Shown: positions 40,128 to 48,115 of the stretch, piece after piece
Layout of the letters: every line of letters begins with the position of its first letter
Position numbering within the stretch: position 1 is the first letter of the stretch
NCBI RefSeq assembly: GCF_008806385.1
Contig: NZ_VZZK01000009.1
Coordinates: 155,062 to 219,061, forward strand
DNA from: Methylobacterium soli
GTDB lineage: Bacteria; Pseudomonadota; Alphaproteobacteria; Rhizobiales; Beijerinckiaceae
Length of the DNA stretch: 64,000 bases
Direction: 5' to 3'
Notes under the pieces: model-generated
The model's database searches: none
What the model was told of the DNA's origin: nothing
Seen by the model: only the letters and a program-made list of their open reading frames with translations
Program-made: the position numbers and the translations under genes

Positions 40128-41881
40128 TAAAGGCTCGCCTGATTGACAAGGGCTGTTCTGGAAGCCGCGGAGCCGCTCCCGCCATAGAGAGGAGAGCCGA
40201 CCCCCGTTGCGAGGTTGAACATGGAGCAAATGCCGCCGGTCGCAGAGCCGCCCGGACTTCCGGCCGAGCCAGTCCCGACACCATTCCCGCCGAGCCCGCC
40301 ATCGCCGCCGGTCACGTCGATGCAATTCGTCGCCGTTGTGCCGGTCAGGAACCGATAAACGATCTGAACCCACCCGCCCGCGCCGCCGCCACCGCCGCCG
40401 CCGCCGCCGCAATTCCCGGCGGCAGGGGTGCCGCCGTTGCCGCCGTTGCCGCCCTTCGCCTGAATTGAGCCGACGCCTGTCGACCCGCTGCGGTTGATCG
40501 TCCTGGCAAAGATAAAGACGATGGGTCCTGCGGAGCCGCCGCCGCCGCCGGAACCGCCAATGTTGGTGCCGTCTCCACCGCCGGCCGCGCCGCCTGATCC
40601 GCCAGCAGCGCCACCAGTCAGGAGTGTATTGCCGCGTAGGGAGTCCATCTGCGGTCGCCGCAGGCGATAAGTTGGGCCGTTGGATTGGATCTGCGCAGCG
40701 CCACCCGCGAACCCGCTTCCCGCCCCGCCGGCCCCGCCGGCATAGCAGCTTCCACCGCCAACCCCGCTAACGAGAGCCCCATTCACCGCCGCCGCGCCGG
40801 CCCCCGTTGTGCCGACCCGTCCAACGATTCCGGCTGGCGCTCCGCCGAAAGAGTTGGGCGGTATCGTAGCGCCAGCCGCACCGCCTTGCGTCGGCGTCAG
40901 GGGTGCACCGCCTGGATTCCCATTGAAGCCGATATAGCCTGTTGTCAGCCCGGAAATATCAAGTGTGCCGAGAACGTGCAGCCTGAACCCATTCGTGATT
41001 AAGGTGGCCGACCCGGACAAGTTTACATTGTTGTAGTAAGTATCCCTTGTAAGTGTAGTTGTGCCGGACGACTGAGAAATGCTCCCGTCCGATCCATCCC
41101 CGAACCAAATCAAATCCGTCGCGAGCGCGTCCGAGGCACCGCTCGGCAGGTTCAACAACTGCGAGCCGTCGACGGCCGGGAGCTTGGCGGCCCCGTCGAG
41201 GGCCACGACGTTGCCCGCCGCCGTACCGGGCACCAGCGTGAGCAGCGAGCGCATCGCCGCGTAGTTCGCCGCCTGGAGCAGCGACCGCGCGTTGGTGGAG
41301 GCGTCCGAGAGCGCGGAGACCGTGTGCGTGTGCGAGAGCGCCGCCTTGCCGGCGAGCGCCGTCGCCATCGTGGTGGCGAAGTTGGGATCGTTGCCGATCG
41401 CCGCATCGATCTCGGCGATGGTGTCGAGGGTCGAGGGGGCCGCGCCGACGAGGAGCGCGATTGCCGCGTTCACGTCGGCCAGGGACACCGCGCCGAGCGC
41501 CGTCCGGCCGGCGGCCTGATCCGCGAGCGTGAGGAGCGAGCGGCCGAAAGCCGTCGTCGCGAGCGCGGCGATGGCGGTCAGGTCGGCGTCGAAAGGCTGG
41601 ACGGCGGAACCGATAGCGCTCGCCTGCAACGCCCCTACGATCCGGGGATCATTGGTGTCAGCTTTGCCTGAGACTGCACTGAGAAGACCTGCAACGACAC
41701 CGCCGTCAGCAAGTGTTCCTGGAGTCGTTCCGATAGGCCGGGAATCGACCATCTGCTTGAGAAAGTGAACGGCTTCCTGGACGCTCGCGAAATTCGCATT
41801 GACCTTCTGAAAGGCCACGCGCGGCTTGTCGCCGGTCCCGTCGTTTGCCGTCAGGCCGACGTTTACCGATTGAATGTCCAT
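40127..41881 (-). CDS. Phage tail fibre with glycine-rich C-terminus (second)
   Basis: A 584-residue protein from the ATG at 41881 (GAAGCTG upstream). The N-terminal segment SVNVGLTANDGTGDKPRVAFQKVNANFASV is the attachment module common in Mu/P2-like fibres (a TGDxxRxAFxKxNxNF pattern). A TDNPxxA-type repeat shaft and a long Gly/Ala-rich region (GGAAGGSGGAAGGGDG) follow. It sits between gp47 and gp48, where Mu has no fibre. Confidence 0.75.
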   Translation of the reverse strand: MDIQSVNVGLTANDGTGDKPRVAFQKVNANFASVQEAVHFLKQMVDSRPIGTTPGTLADGGVVAGLLSAVSGKADTNDPRIVGALQASAIGSAVQPFDADLTAIAALATTAFGRSLLTLADQAAGRTALGAVSLADVNAAIALLVGAAPSTLDTIAEIDAAIGNDPNFATTMATALAGKAALSHTHTVSALSDASTNARSLLQAANYAAMRSLLTLVPGTAAGNVVALDGAAKLPAVDGSQLLNLPSGASDALATDLIWFGDGSDGSISQSSGTTTLTRDTYYNNVNLSGSATLITNGFRLHVLGTLDISGLTTGYIGFNGNPGGAPLTPTQGGAAGATIPPNSFGGAPAGIVGRVGTTGAGAAAVNGALVSGVGGGSCYAGGAGGAGSGFAGGAAQIQSNGPTYRLRRPQMDSLRGNTLLTGGAAGGSGGAAGGGDGTNIGGSGGGGGSAGPIVFIFARTINRSGSTGVGSIQAKGGNGGNGGTPAAGNCGGGGGGGGGAGGWVQIVYRFLTGTTATNCIDVTGGDGGLGGNGVGTGSAGSPGGSATGGICSMFNLATGVGSPLYGGSGSAASRTALVNQASL

Positions 41882-41900
41882 CAGCTTCGATTCCGTGCAG

Positions 41901-42995
41901 TCAGCCGAAGCTGATCGATCCCAGCGTCGCGAGGCTGGCATTGGTCGGCATGACGTGGTCGTCCATGTCGAGGTGGAAGGAGACCACGCCGGCCGCTGCG
42001 CTGATCGCCTCGGAGACCCATGCGGCGAAGATCGTCTGCGCCGCGACCCGACGGCCGCCGACGGCGCGCGCAGGGGCTGCGCGCTCAGCCAGCATGGCGG
42101 TGACGCTCGCCGCGATCGCGTTGCGCGCCGCGGCTGTGTTCGGCGTCAGAGCGCGGACCCGGAAGCCGATCGGCTCCGTCACCGGCGCGCCGACATAGAG
42201 ATCCTGCACGGTGACGGGGCGCCGCTCGTCGAGGTAGGCGCGTACCGTCGCGATGTCATTCGGATTGGGCAGGCCGCGCGAGCCGGCGCGCAGGTCGTCC
42301 ATCATGAACCGGACGGCAAGACTGCCGGGGCCCATCTCGTGCGGCGAGACCCAGACCCGCGTCACGCCCGGGACGTCACGCGCCCAGCCGATATAGTCGT
42401 CGGCATCACCGCCCTGGGGCACGCGGCGCATGCGGAACAGCACGCGCTCGCGCAGGCTGTCGTCGCTCTCGGTGTCGATGCCGGGCTGCAGCGCGGTGAG
42501 CGTCGCGGTGGCGTTGACGCCGGCCACGGCGGTGGCGAGCGAAAGCGAGGTGCCGACCGCCAGATTGGCGGCGGAGCCCGCCGTGATCGCCCGGATCGGG
42601 ACGGGCGCCGGGCTCGGCCCCACCGTGAGCGCCTGCGTCGTCTCGAAGGTGGCGCCGTTGCCTCCAGCGAGCTGCGAGCCGGCCGGAAGCACGGTGCCGG
42701 CGATGCCGGATGCGACGGCGGTCCCCGTGGCGAAGGTCGCGGCCTGGCGCCCGCCGACGTAGATGTTGGCCCAGCGCTCCAGGAACTCGCCGCCGGCGCC
42801 ACCCTCGTCGGGCAGGAACTCGACCGCGAGCCGGGCGATGAACTGGTAGGCCCCGAAGGCGAGGCCCGCGTTGTCGTCCGAGAGTACCCGCGCGCGGGAG
42901 TTCGGCGGCAGGTCCGCGCCGCCGGTGAGATAGGCGGCGAGAAAATCACGGCTGAGGCCACGGACCTCCGGAAGGCTCGGGATCTGAAGGGGCAT
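41901..42995 (-). CDS. Baseplate J-like protein (Mu gp47)
   Basis: A 364-residue protein. The N-terminal half begins IPSLPEVRGLSRDFLAAYLTGG, and the baseplate J pattern is visible (AANLAVGTSLSLATAVAGVNATAT, then SLRERVLFRMRRVPQGGDADDYIGWAR). The C-terminal half has the RPVTVQDLYVGAP block. It forms the baseplate wedge in contractile tails. It is four bases upstream of gp46. Confidence 0.85.
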   Translation of the reverse strand: MPLQIPSLPEVRGLSRDFLAAYLTGGADLPPNSRARVLSDDNAGLAFGAYQFIARLAVEFLPDEGGAGGEFLERWANIYVGGRQAATFATGTAVASGIAGTVLPAGSQLAGGNGATFETTQALTVGPSPAPVPIRAITAGSAANLAVGTSLSLATAVAGVNATATLTALQPGIDTESDDSLRERVLFRMRRVPQGGDADDYIGWARDVPGVTRVWVSPHEMGPGSLAVRFMMDDLRAGSRGLPNPNDIATVRAYLDERRPVTVQDLYVGAPVTEPIGFRVRALTPNTAAARNAIAASVTAMLAERAAPARAVGGRRVAAQTIFAAWVSEAISAAAGVVSFHLDMDDHVMPTNASLATLGSISFG

Positions 42996-42998
42996 GCG

Positions 42999-43490
42999 CT
43001 ACGCTCTGATCCCGGTCCAGAGGTCCTGAAAGCGAAGCGAGATCTCCGGCTCGCTTCCGCGGAACAGCGTCACGTCGGCATCGATCCGGTCGAGGCCGAC
43101 GCGGGTCGCCAGCACCGAGAAGCGCGTGCAGATCCGCTTGTCCTTGAAGGGCTGGATGGCTTCCCGGATGTAGGTCTCGATGCGGGCGATCAGCGAGCCT
43201 TCGCGAGCGCCCGCGCCGGTGATCTTGGCGCGCTCCGCGAGCCAGAGCCGCGTGCCGATCGGCCAGCCGTCCCAGATCGTGTCGGCGTCCGTGTCGGCCC
43301 ACCAGCCCCGGCGATCGTCGCTGTCGGGGTTCGGTAGCACGTCGTCGGCCTTGGCGCGGCGGTCGGTGCAGAGCGCGATGACCACGCTCGCTACGAGCTC
43401 GCCGGACCCGTCCGTCTCCGTGGCCGGCCCGAGCAGCCAGTCCATGGTGATGGCCTCGGGCGCGGTGATGATGCGGAGGTCGTCGCTCAC
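42999..43490 (-). CDS. Mu gp46-like baseplate protein (GP46 family)
   Basis: A 163-residue protein from a GTG at 43490, which overlaps the stop of gp45 (GTGA). It has the family pattern DSDDRRGWWADTDADTIWDGWPIGTRLWL, shortened here as the RRGWWADT segment, and a C-terminal basic LRFQDLWTGIRA. This is the gpW-like baseplate component (gp25-like role) of Mu tails. Confidence 0.85.
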   Translation of the reverse strand: MSDDLRIITAPEAITMDWLLGPATETDGSGELVASVVIALCTDRRAKADDVLPNPDSDDRRGWWADTDADTIWDGWPIGTRLWLAERAKITGAGAREGSLIARIETYIREAIQPFKDKRICTRFSVLATRVGLDRIDADVTLFRGSEPEISLRFQDLWTGIRA

Positions 43491-44251
43491 TTCGCCTTGG
43501 CCTTCCTGGCGAACGGCTCCTGCAGCTTGCCGCCGAGGCTGTCCCTGGTGTCCTCGGTGGCGATTTTCTTCGCGCCGTCGGAGCCGCCGACGTAGACGTC
43601 GCCGTCCAGGATGATTTTGCCGTCCTTCATGGTGATGGTGCAGCCGCCGGCGCTCAGCACGAGCGTCTTGCAAGTGATCGTGCCGGCGCCCTTTGCATCG
43701 ACGGCGTAGGAGCCGTCCTTGTCCATCGTGACCGAGACCTTCACGTCCTTCTCGGCCGTGACGTCCGCGCCGTTGTTCTTCTTCTGCTGCCCCGAGCCGC
43801 TGCCCTGCGAGCCCTGCTGCTTCTCGGCGGCGACGCGGTGCACGACCCGCTTGGGGCTCTCCGCCATCATCGAGTCCTTCCCCATGTGGAGGTACTGCTT
43901 GAAGGCGTCGTGGAAGCCCGTTTCGCCGGCCTGGAGGCCGTTCAGGCGGAAGCGGCGGTCGGCGGCCGGCATGGCCATGGGATGCGAGCGGTTGCCCATT
44001 AGCCCCATGATCAGGACCTCAGCCGCTCCCTTCATCATGCCGCCCTTCGCCTGCTCGTCCGTGGTCTTCCCCATCGGGAAGGCTGTCATCCCGAAGGGAT
44101 GGACGTGCTCGATGTCGGTGGACTGCTCGTCGCCCATGATCTTCGCCCCCATGGTCTGCATGAAGGGGCTGTCGTTGATGCTGTCGACCACGGCGCGGGA
44201 GATCCCCATCGCCGTGCGATCGCCGTTGTAGCGCGTCGTCGTGCGGTTCAC
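43487..44251 (-). CDS. Mu gp45-like baseplate spike protein
   Basis: A 254-residue protein. It starts with the family pattern (MQTMGAKIMGDE, EHVHPFGMTAFP) and the hinge LIMGLMGNRSHPMAMPAADRRFR. The C-terminal half has beta-helix repeats (GTITCKTLVLSAGGCTITM) that form the tip. It pierces the host membrane. Its start follows gp44 by 1 base. Confidence 0.85.
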   Translation of the reverse strand: MNRTTTRYNGDRTAMGISRAVVDSINDSPFMQTMGAKIMGDEQSTDIEHVHPFGMTAFPMGKTTDEQAKGGMMKGAAEVLIMGLMGNRSHPMAMPAADRRFRLNGLQAGETGFHDAFKQYLHMGKDSMMAESPKRVVHRVAAEKQQGSQGSGSGQQKKNNGADVTAEKDVKVSVTMDKDGSYAVDAKGAGTITCKTLVLSAGGCTITMKDGKIILDGDVYVGGSDGAKKIATEDTRDSLGGKLQEPFARKAKAK

Positions 44252-44252
44252 G

Positions 44253-45347
44253 TCAGGCTCCGGTGAAGCCGGGAATGTTCGGCGTGCCCTCGATCTGGCC
44301 GCCGCCGTTGAAGCGCTCGGGCAGGACCAACCCCAGGGTCGAGACGGTGCCGCCCGGCCCCTGTCCTGACGTGACCTCCTGGATGGCGAGGCTCATGCGG
44401 TCGTTCGTGAACAGCATCGGGCTGTACACGGTGACCACGTCGCCGATCTTCTCCAGCCAGAGGCTGCCGTCGTCCTTGTGCCAGCCCTGGACGGTGACGT
44501 TGACGTTGATCTGCGTGGCGATGTTCTCGCCGTTCTCGCGCTGGGCGCGCATCTTCATGTCGTTCTGATCGCCCGGCATCTCGGCCATGATGACCAGCGG
44601 GGCATGATCCTTCACGGCAGAGTTCGTGACCTGCGCCGAGACATCCCGCGAGTCATCGCCGAAGCGCTCGTTGTTGCCGGTGTTCTGGCCTTTGGCCTCG
44701 ACCATCGAGAACGCACCCTCGTAGTTGAAGACCGCCGAGGCCGACTTGATGTTGCGGCCCTCCTCGAGATCCGCGATCGACTGTGCGCCCTTGCCCAGGC
44801 GGTATCCGACGATGTTCCCGTTGGGGTCGTCGAACAGGTAGACGTTCCGCATGCGGCAAAGTCGGTCGATGAGCGCGAACACGGTCTCGCCGACCTGCAC
44901 GTTCACCCGTTCGAACGGCTTCTCGGCGCCTGGGGTGTCGCCCTTCAGGTAGAACTTCACCCCGAACGGCTTGAGCGCCGAGTTGGCGATCTGCTCCAGG
45001 CTGTAGTTCTTGAACTCGCCCGGCTTCGCTTCGACCGTGGCGCGGGCGATGGTGGCGCTCAGCGATGAGCCGGCGATCTGCAGCCCATGCTGCTTGTCGT
45101 CGTAGGCCGGTTGCCGCGTGCGAATTTTGCCGTCGATGACGAGCCGGCCGGCGAGGTAGATCTTGGCGGCATCACCGATGGCGAGCTTCATGCCGGCCCA
45201 ATTCGGGGCGCTCTCGATCGGGGACGCTGCCGTGAAGGCGAAGCGGGAGAAGAGATCCTGACCGCTCCGCGTGACCGACATGCTCTCCCAGTCGGCGTAG
45301 CGCTGGCCGTTGACCTCGATCTCAGCGATCTCGCGCGCCTGGGGCAT
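44253..45347 (-). CDS. Mu gp44-like baseplate hub protein (gpP)
   Basis: A 364-residue protein. AREIAEIEVNGQRYADWESMSVTRS is the family N-terminus, followed by SRFAFTAASP and GDAAKIYLAGRLVIDGKI. The hub protein lies at the base of the tail tube and holds the spike gp45. It is three bases downstream of the C-terminal gp43 gene. Confidence 0.85.
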   Translation of the reverse strand: MPQAREIAEIEVNGQRYADWESMSVTRSGQDLFSRFAFTAASPIESAPNWAGMKLAIGDAAKIYLAGRLVIDGKIRTRQPAYDDKQHGLQIAGSSLSATIARATVEAKPGEFKNYSLEQIANSALKPFGVKFYLKGDTPGAEKPFERVNVQVGETVFALIDRLCRMRNVYLFDDPNGNIVGYRLGKGAQSIADLEEGRNIKSASAVFNYEGAFSMVEAKGQNTGNNERFGDDSRDVSAQVTNSAVKDHAPLVIMAEMPGDQNDMKMRAQRENGENIATQINVNVTVQGWHKDDGSLWLEKIGDVVTVYSPMLFTNDRMSLAIQEVTSGQGPGGTVSTLGLVLPERFNGGGQIEGTPNIPGFTGA

Positions 45348-45349
45348 GG

Positions 45350-46021
45350 TCAGGCCGAAAGCGCTTGGCCCGAAGCGGGCATGAACAGCGGGGACCAGGC
45401 GTCGTTGCCGACAACGAGGTCGTCAGCCCGGCCAGCATCACCGTAGAGACGCTGGGCGAGAGCGAGCGCGGGCATCGGTTTTGCTGTGGCGTAGGTGACG
45501 ATGCGCGGCAGCGGCCGAGCCCGGGTGGTCAGGTCGCGCGTGACGGCTGCGTGAAGGGTGACGAGCACGCGATAGGTGTCGCTATCCAGCGCATCCATCG
45601 TCTCGTCTTCGGCGGCCCCGAACACGGCGTTGATCTGCGCCTGGGCCGCCAGCACCGCGTCGCTGGTCTTGAAGTCGGTCGCCGCCACGCAGCGCGCCAT
45701 CTGGATCAGGCAGCGGCGCGAGGCGTCCTGGCGAACGAGGCGGGCAGAGGCTCCGACGAGATCGAGCGCGGCGATCTGGTTGCGGAGGCTCAGGAAGCCG
45801 GTGAATGTCGCCCCGGCCGCGAAGGCGGCCTGGAAGCAGGCGAGCATGCGCGCCGACAGCGTAGCGGATCGCAGCAGGCTCTCGGCTTCCGTCGTAACCG
45901 CTCCGGTGAGGCGGCGCAGATCCGCGCCTGCCGTGCCCGTCGCCGTTGGCGGAAGGCCGCGCAGACGCGTGCAGATGCTGGCGATCAGGCTGACCGCCTC
46001 CTGGGTCTCAGCAGGTGTCAT
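45350..46021 (-). CDS. C-terminal part of Mu gp43-like protein
   Basis: A 223-residue protein. The helical, Ala-rich sequence (IASICTRLRGLPPTATGTAGADLRRL, AADFKTSDAVL) fits the C-terminal portion of the Mu gp43/DNA circularisation family (normally ~490 residues in one chain). The N-terminal domain is encoded by the separate gene at 46025. The two ORFs lie 3 bases apart, with the C-terminal one having its own ATG. Confidence 0.65.
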   Translation of the reverse strand: MTPAETQEAVSLIASICTRLRGLPPTATGTAGADLRRLTGAVTTEAESLLRSATLSARMLACFQAAFAAGATFTGFLSLRNQIAALDLVGASARLVRQDASRRCLIQMARCVAATDFKTSDAVLAAQAQINAVFGAAEDETMDALDSDTYRVLVTLHAAVTRDLTTRARPLPRIVTYATAKPMPALALAQRLYGDAGRADDLVVGNDAWSPLFMPASGQALSA

Positions 46022-46024
46022 GGT

Positions 46025-46519
46025 TCAGACTGCCGTCGTGCCCTGCGTCTGCTGGCGTGTCGTGGTGGCCGTCACTTGGCTGTCCGCAGCGTCAGCCGCC
46101 GAATTGACCTGAGATTGGGTCGAGGCGGTCACCGTGAACGCGCTGGCGGCGCCGGCCTCCAGGAAGTTCATCGAGATCTCGACGAAGCCGCCGCGCTCCC
46201 GACGCTCGACAGCCGAGTAGGGACCGGGCTGGACGTCGAACTCCCCTGCCGTCGGCAGGATGAGCAGCCCGGGACCTTCAGCGTGCAGCGCCTCAATCAG
46301 CTCGTCGCGCGCGAAGAGGAAATCCGGCCCGACGAGATAGCCAGTGATGGTGAAGCCCTCGCCCTTTCGGCCCATGTCCTCGGCGTAGGGCAGGTCTCGC
46401 TTCGGAAATTCGTGGAGGAAGGATCGCCGGCCACCGGCGCGAGCCGATTCCTCGATATGGAACTCGACGCCCCGGAAGGAGGCGGGGCGGAGGCGGTCGC
46501 GCCAAGGACTTTCGGCCAT
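46025..46519 (-). CDS. DNA circularisation N-terminal domain protein (Mu gp43 N-terminus)
   Basis: A 164-residue protein with the DNA_circ_N domain: WRDRLRPASFRGVEFHIEES, RRSFLHEFPKRDLPYAEDMGR, the GFTITGYLVGPD strand and LLILPTAGEFDVQPGPYSAVERR. Despite the old name, members are tail baseplate/tape-measure-related proteins in Mu-type phages. It has a Ser/Thr/Gln-rich C-terminus, followed by the C-terminal gp43 gene. Confidence 0.85.
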   Translation of the reverse strand: MAESPWRDRLRPASFRGVEFHIEESARAGGRRSFLHEFPKRDLPYAEDMGRKGEGFTITGYLVGPDFLFARDELIEALHAEGPGLLILPTAGEFDVQPGPYSAVERRERGGFVEISMNFLEAGAASAFTVTASTQSQVNSAADAADSQVTATTTRQQTQGTTAV

Positions 46520-46622
46520 TGCGTGCTGATCTCATCAAGGCGCTACGCCGACAAGAAAATCGTCCTTGACGACCGATCTTGCCGGTGATGGTTTGGTACG
46601 AAATCGACCCAGGGAGAGAGCC

Positions 46623-47684
46623 GTGTCCGTCGACGAAAAATTGAGAACCATAGCTGAGCGCATCAAGTCGCATTCCAGCGCGATGCTGACCGAAGAAGCA
46701 GTCAAGACGTCTGTCGTTCTCCCATTCCTGGCCGCACTGGATTACGACGTTTTTAACCCGAATGAGGTGATTCCAGAGTTTACTGCTGATGCCGTTGGGA
46801 AGAAGGGCGAGAAGGTCGACTACGCTATCAAACTTGATGGAAACATTCGGATATTAATCGAATGCAAGCCAATCACTACTAATCTTGATAAAGTCCACCT
46901 TGCGCAACTTTACCGATATTTCTCAGTTACAGCTGCCAAGTTTGCAATATTGACCAATGGAAGGACGTTCCATTTCCACACTGACTTGGAGGCGCCCAAC
47001 AAACTCGACGAGCGTCCATTCCTGACATTTGATCTCTCTGATATGCAGGCCCAAATCGTCACAGAACTGCGCAAGTTCTCTAAGGGCGAATTCAGCATCG
47101 AAGGCATCCTGCAATCTGCTCACCGGCTGAAATACACCTCCGCGATCAAAAAGGAGATCACGAGCTTAATGGAGGCCCCCAGCGAGGATTTTGTTCGCCT
47201 CTTGGTGGCCAATCTCCAAATGGGCCGTTTCACCGCCGCGGTGCGTGAGCAATTTACGCCAATGGTGAAGGCGGCATTTCGCGAGATTATCCGAGATTCA
47301 GTGCAGGCTCGACTGTCGACGGCTCTTGCAGACACTGAGGTCGCCGACATCGCAGCAGAAGTGCCGCAGGTCGGGGACGAGGAAGAACTCGTCACAACCG
47401 AGGAAGAGCGTGAGGGCTTCATGATCGTACGGGCGATCGTCCGTGACATTCTGAAACCCGCTCGCGTCGTTATACGTGACCAGAAGAGTTACTGCGGCAT
47501 CCTGGTTGATAACAACAATCGGAAGCCACTCGCCAGAATGCATTTCAATCGCTCGATTAAATACATCGGTTTGTTTGACGGTGATAAAGAAGATCGTGTG
47601 AAGATAGATACTCTTGACGAAATCTATGATCTTGCGGACCGTCTGCGCACCACCGCTAGCGCCTATGTAGAGCCGGTTTCCTGA
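46623..47684 (+). CDS. HsdR_N / PD-(D/E)XK nuclease-like protein (phage moron)
   Basis: A 353-residue protein from a GTG at 46623 with GGGAGAGAG upstream. Residues ~20-100 match the type I restriction HsdR N-terminal domain: TEEAVKTSVVLPFLAALDYDVF, KVDYAIKL with Asp66, and ILIECKP with Glu80-x-Lys82, the PD-(D/E)XK catalytic residues. The C-terminal ~200 residues are helical with no helicase motifs. It lies on the opposite strand, AT-richer than neighbours, between gp43 and the tape measure. A defence, superinfection-exclusion or host-DNA-targeting role is inference. Confidence 0.75.
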   Translation: MSVDEKLRTIAERIKSHSSAMLTEEAVKTSVVLPFLAALDYDVFNPNEVIPEFTADAVGKKGEKVDYAIKLDGNIRILIECKPITTNLDKVHLAQLYRYFSVTAAKFAILTNGRTFHFHTDLEAPNKLDERPFLTFDLSDMQAQIVTELRKFSKGEFSIEGILQSAHRLKYTSAIKKEITSLMEAPSEDFVRLLVANLQMGRFTAAVREQFTPMVKAAFREIIRDSVQARLSTALADTEVADIAAEVPQVGDEEELVTTEEEREGFMIVRAIVRDILKPARVVIRDQKSYCGILVDNNNRKPLARMHFNRSIKYIGLFDGDKEDRVKIDTLDEIYDLADRLRTTASAYVEPVS

Positions 47685-47725
47685 CAGCCTCCCCACAACA
47701 TACTCACAAGCGTAGATGGAGCAGC

Positions 47726-48115
47726 ATGCGCACCGTCCTGATTGCCCTCCCCCTGATCCTTACGCTGCCCGCAGTTGCCAGAGCAGACCCACCATCACGG
47801 GTGGGCACCTGCTCTGCGACCGTCATCAAGAGCATCGGCACACGCTTCGAAGACAAGTTGGTGAAGCCGAAGCCCGACGATATCGACAATGGGACTACGG
47901 TCGCGCTCGTGAACGGCACCTATGGCGTTTCGTATGAATTCGTCGATGCTGTCTATCGGTCGAAGCCCGGCGATCGGGTCATCACCTGTCTTGTCTCCGT
48001 CCCCAAAAACTGCCCGAAGGGTGACGATCGTGGGCGCATGTACACCACGACCAACCTGCGCACCCTTCAGTCTTGGACGATGTCCGACTCCCAGCATATG
48101 TGCGGCGGCGCTTAG
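47726..48115 (+). CDS. Small secreted protein of unknown function
   Basis: A 129-residue protein. The signal peptide MRTVLIALPLILTLPAVARA is followed by a beta-rich mature domain with four cysteines (GTCSATVI, VITCLVSV, KNCPKGDD, QHMCGGA) and a motif NGTTVALVNGTYGVSYEF. It follows the HsdR_N gene by 41 bases and its stop overlaps the convergent tape measure gene by four bases. It is a moron gene, with a possible envelope effect on the lysogen. Confidence 0.65.
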   Translation: MRTVLIALPLILTLPAVARADPPSRVGTCSATVIKSIGTRFEDKLVKPKPDDIDNGTTVALVNGTYGVSYEFVDAVYRSKPGDRVITCLVSVPKNCPKGDDRGRMYTTTNLRTLQSWTMSDSQHMCGGA

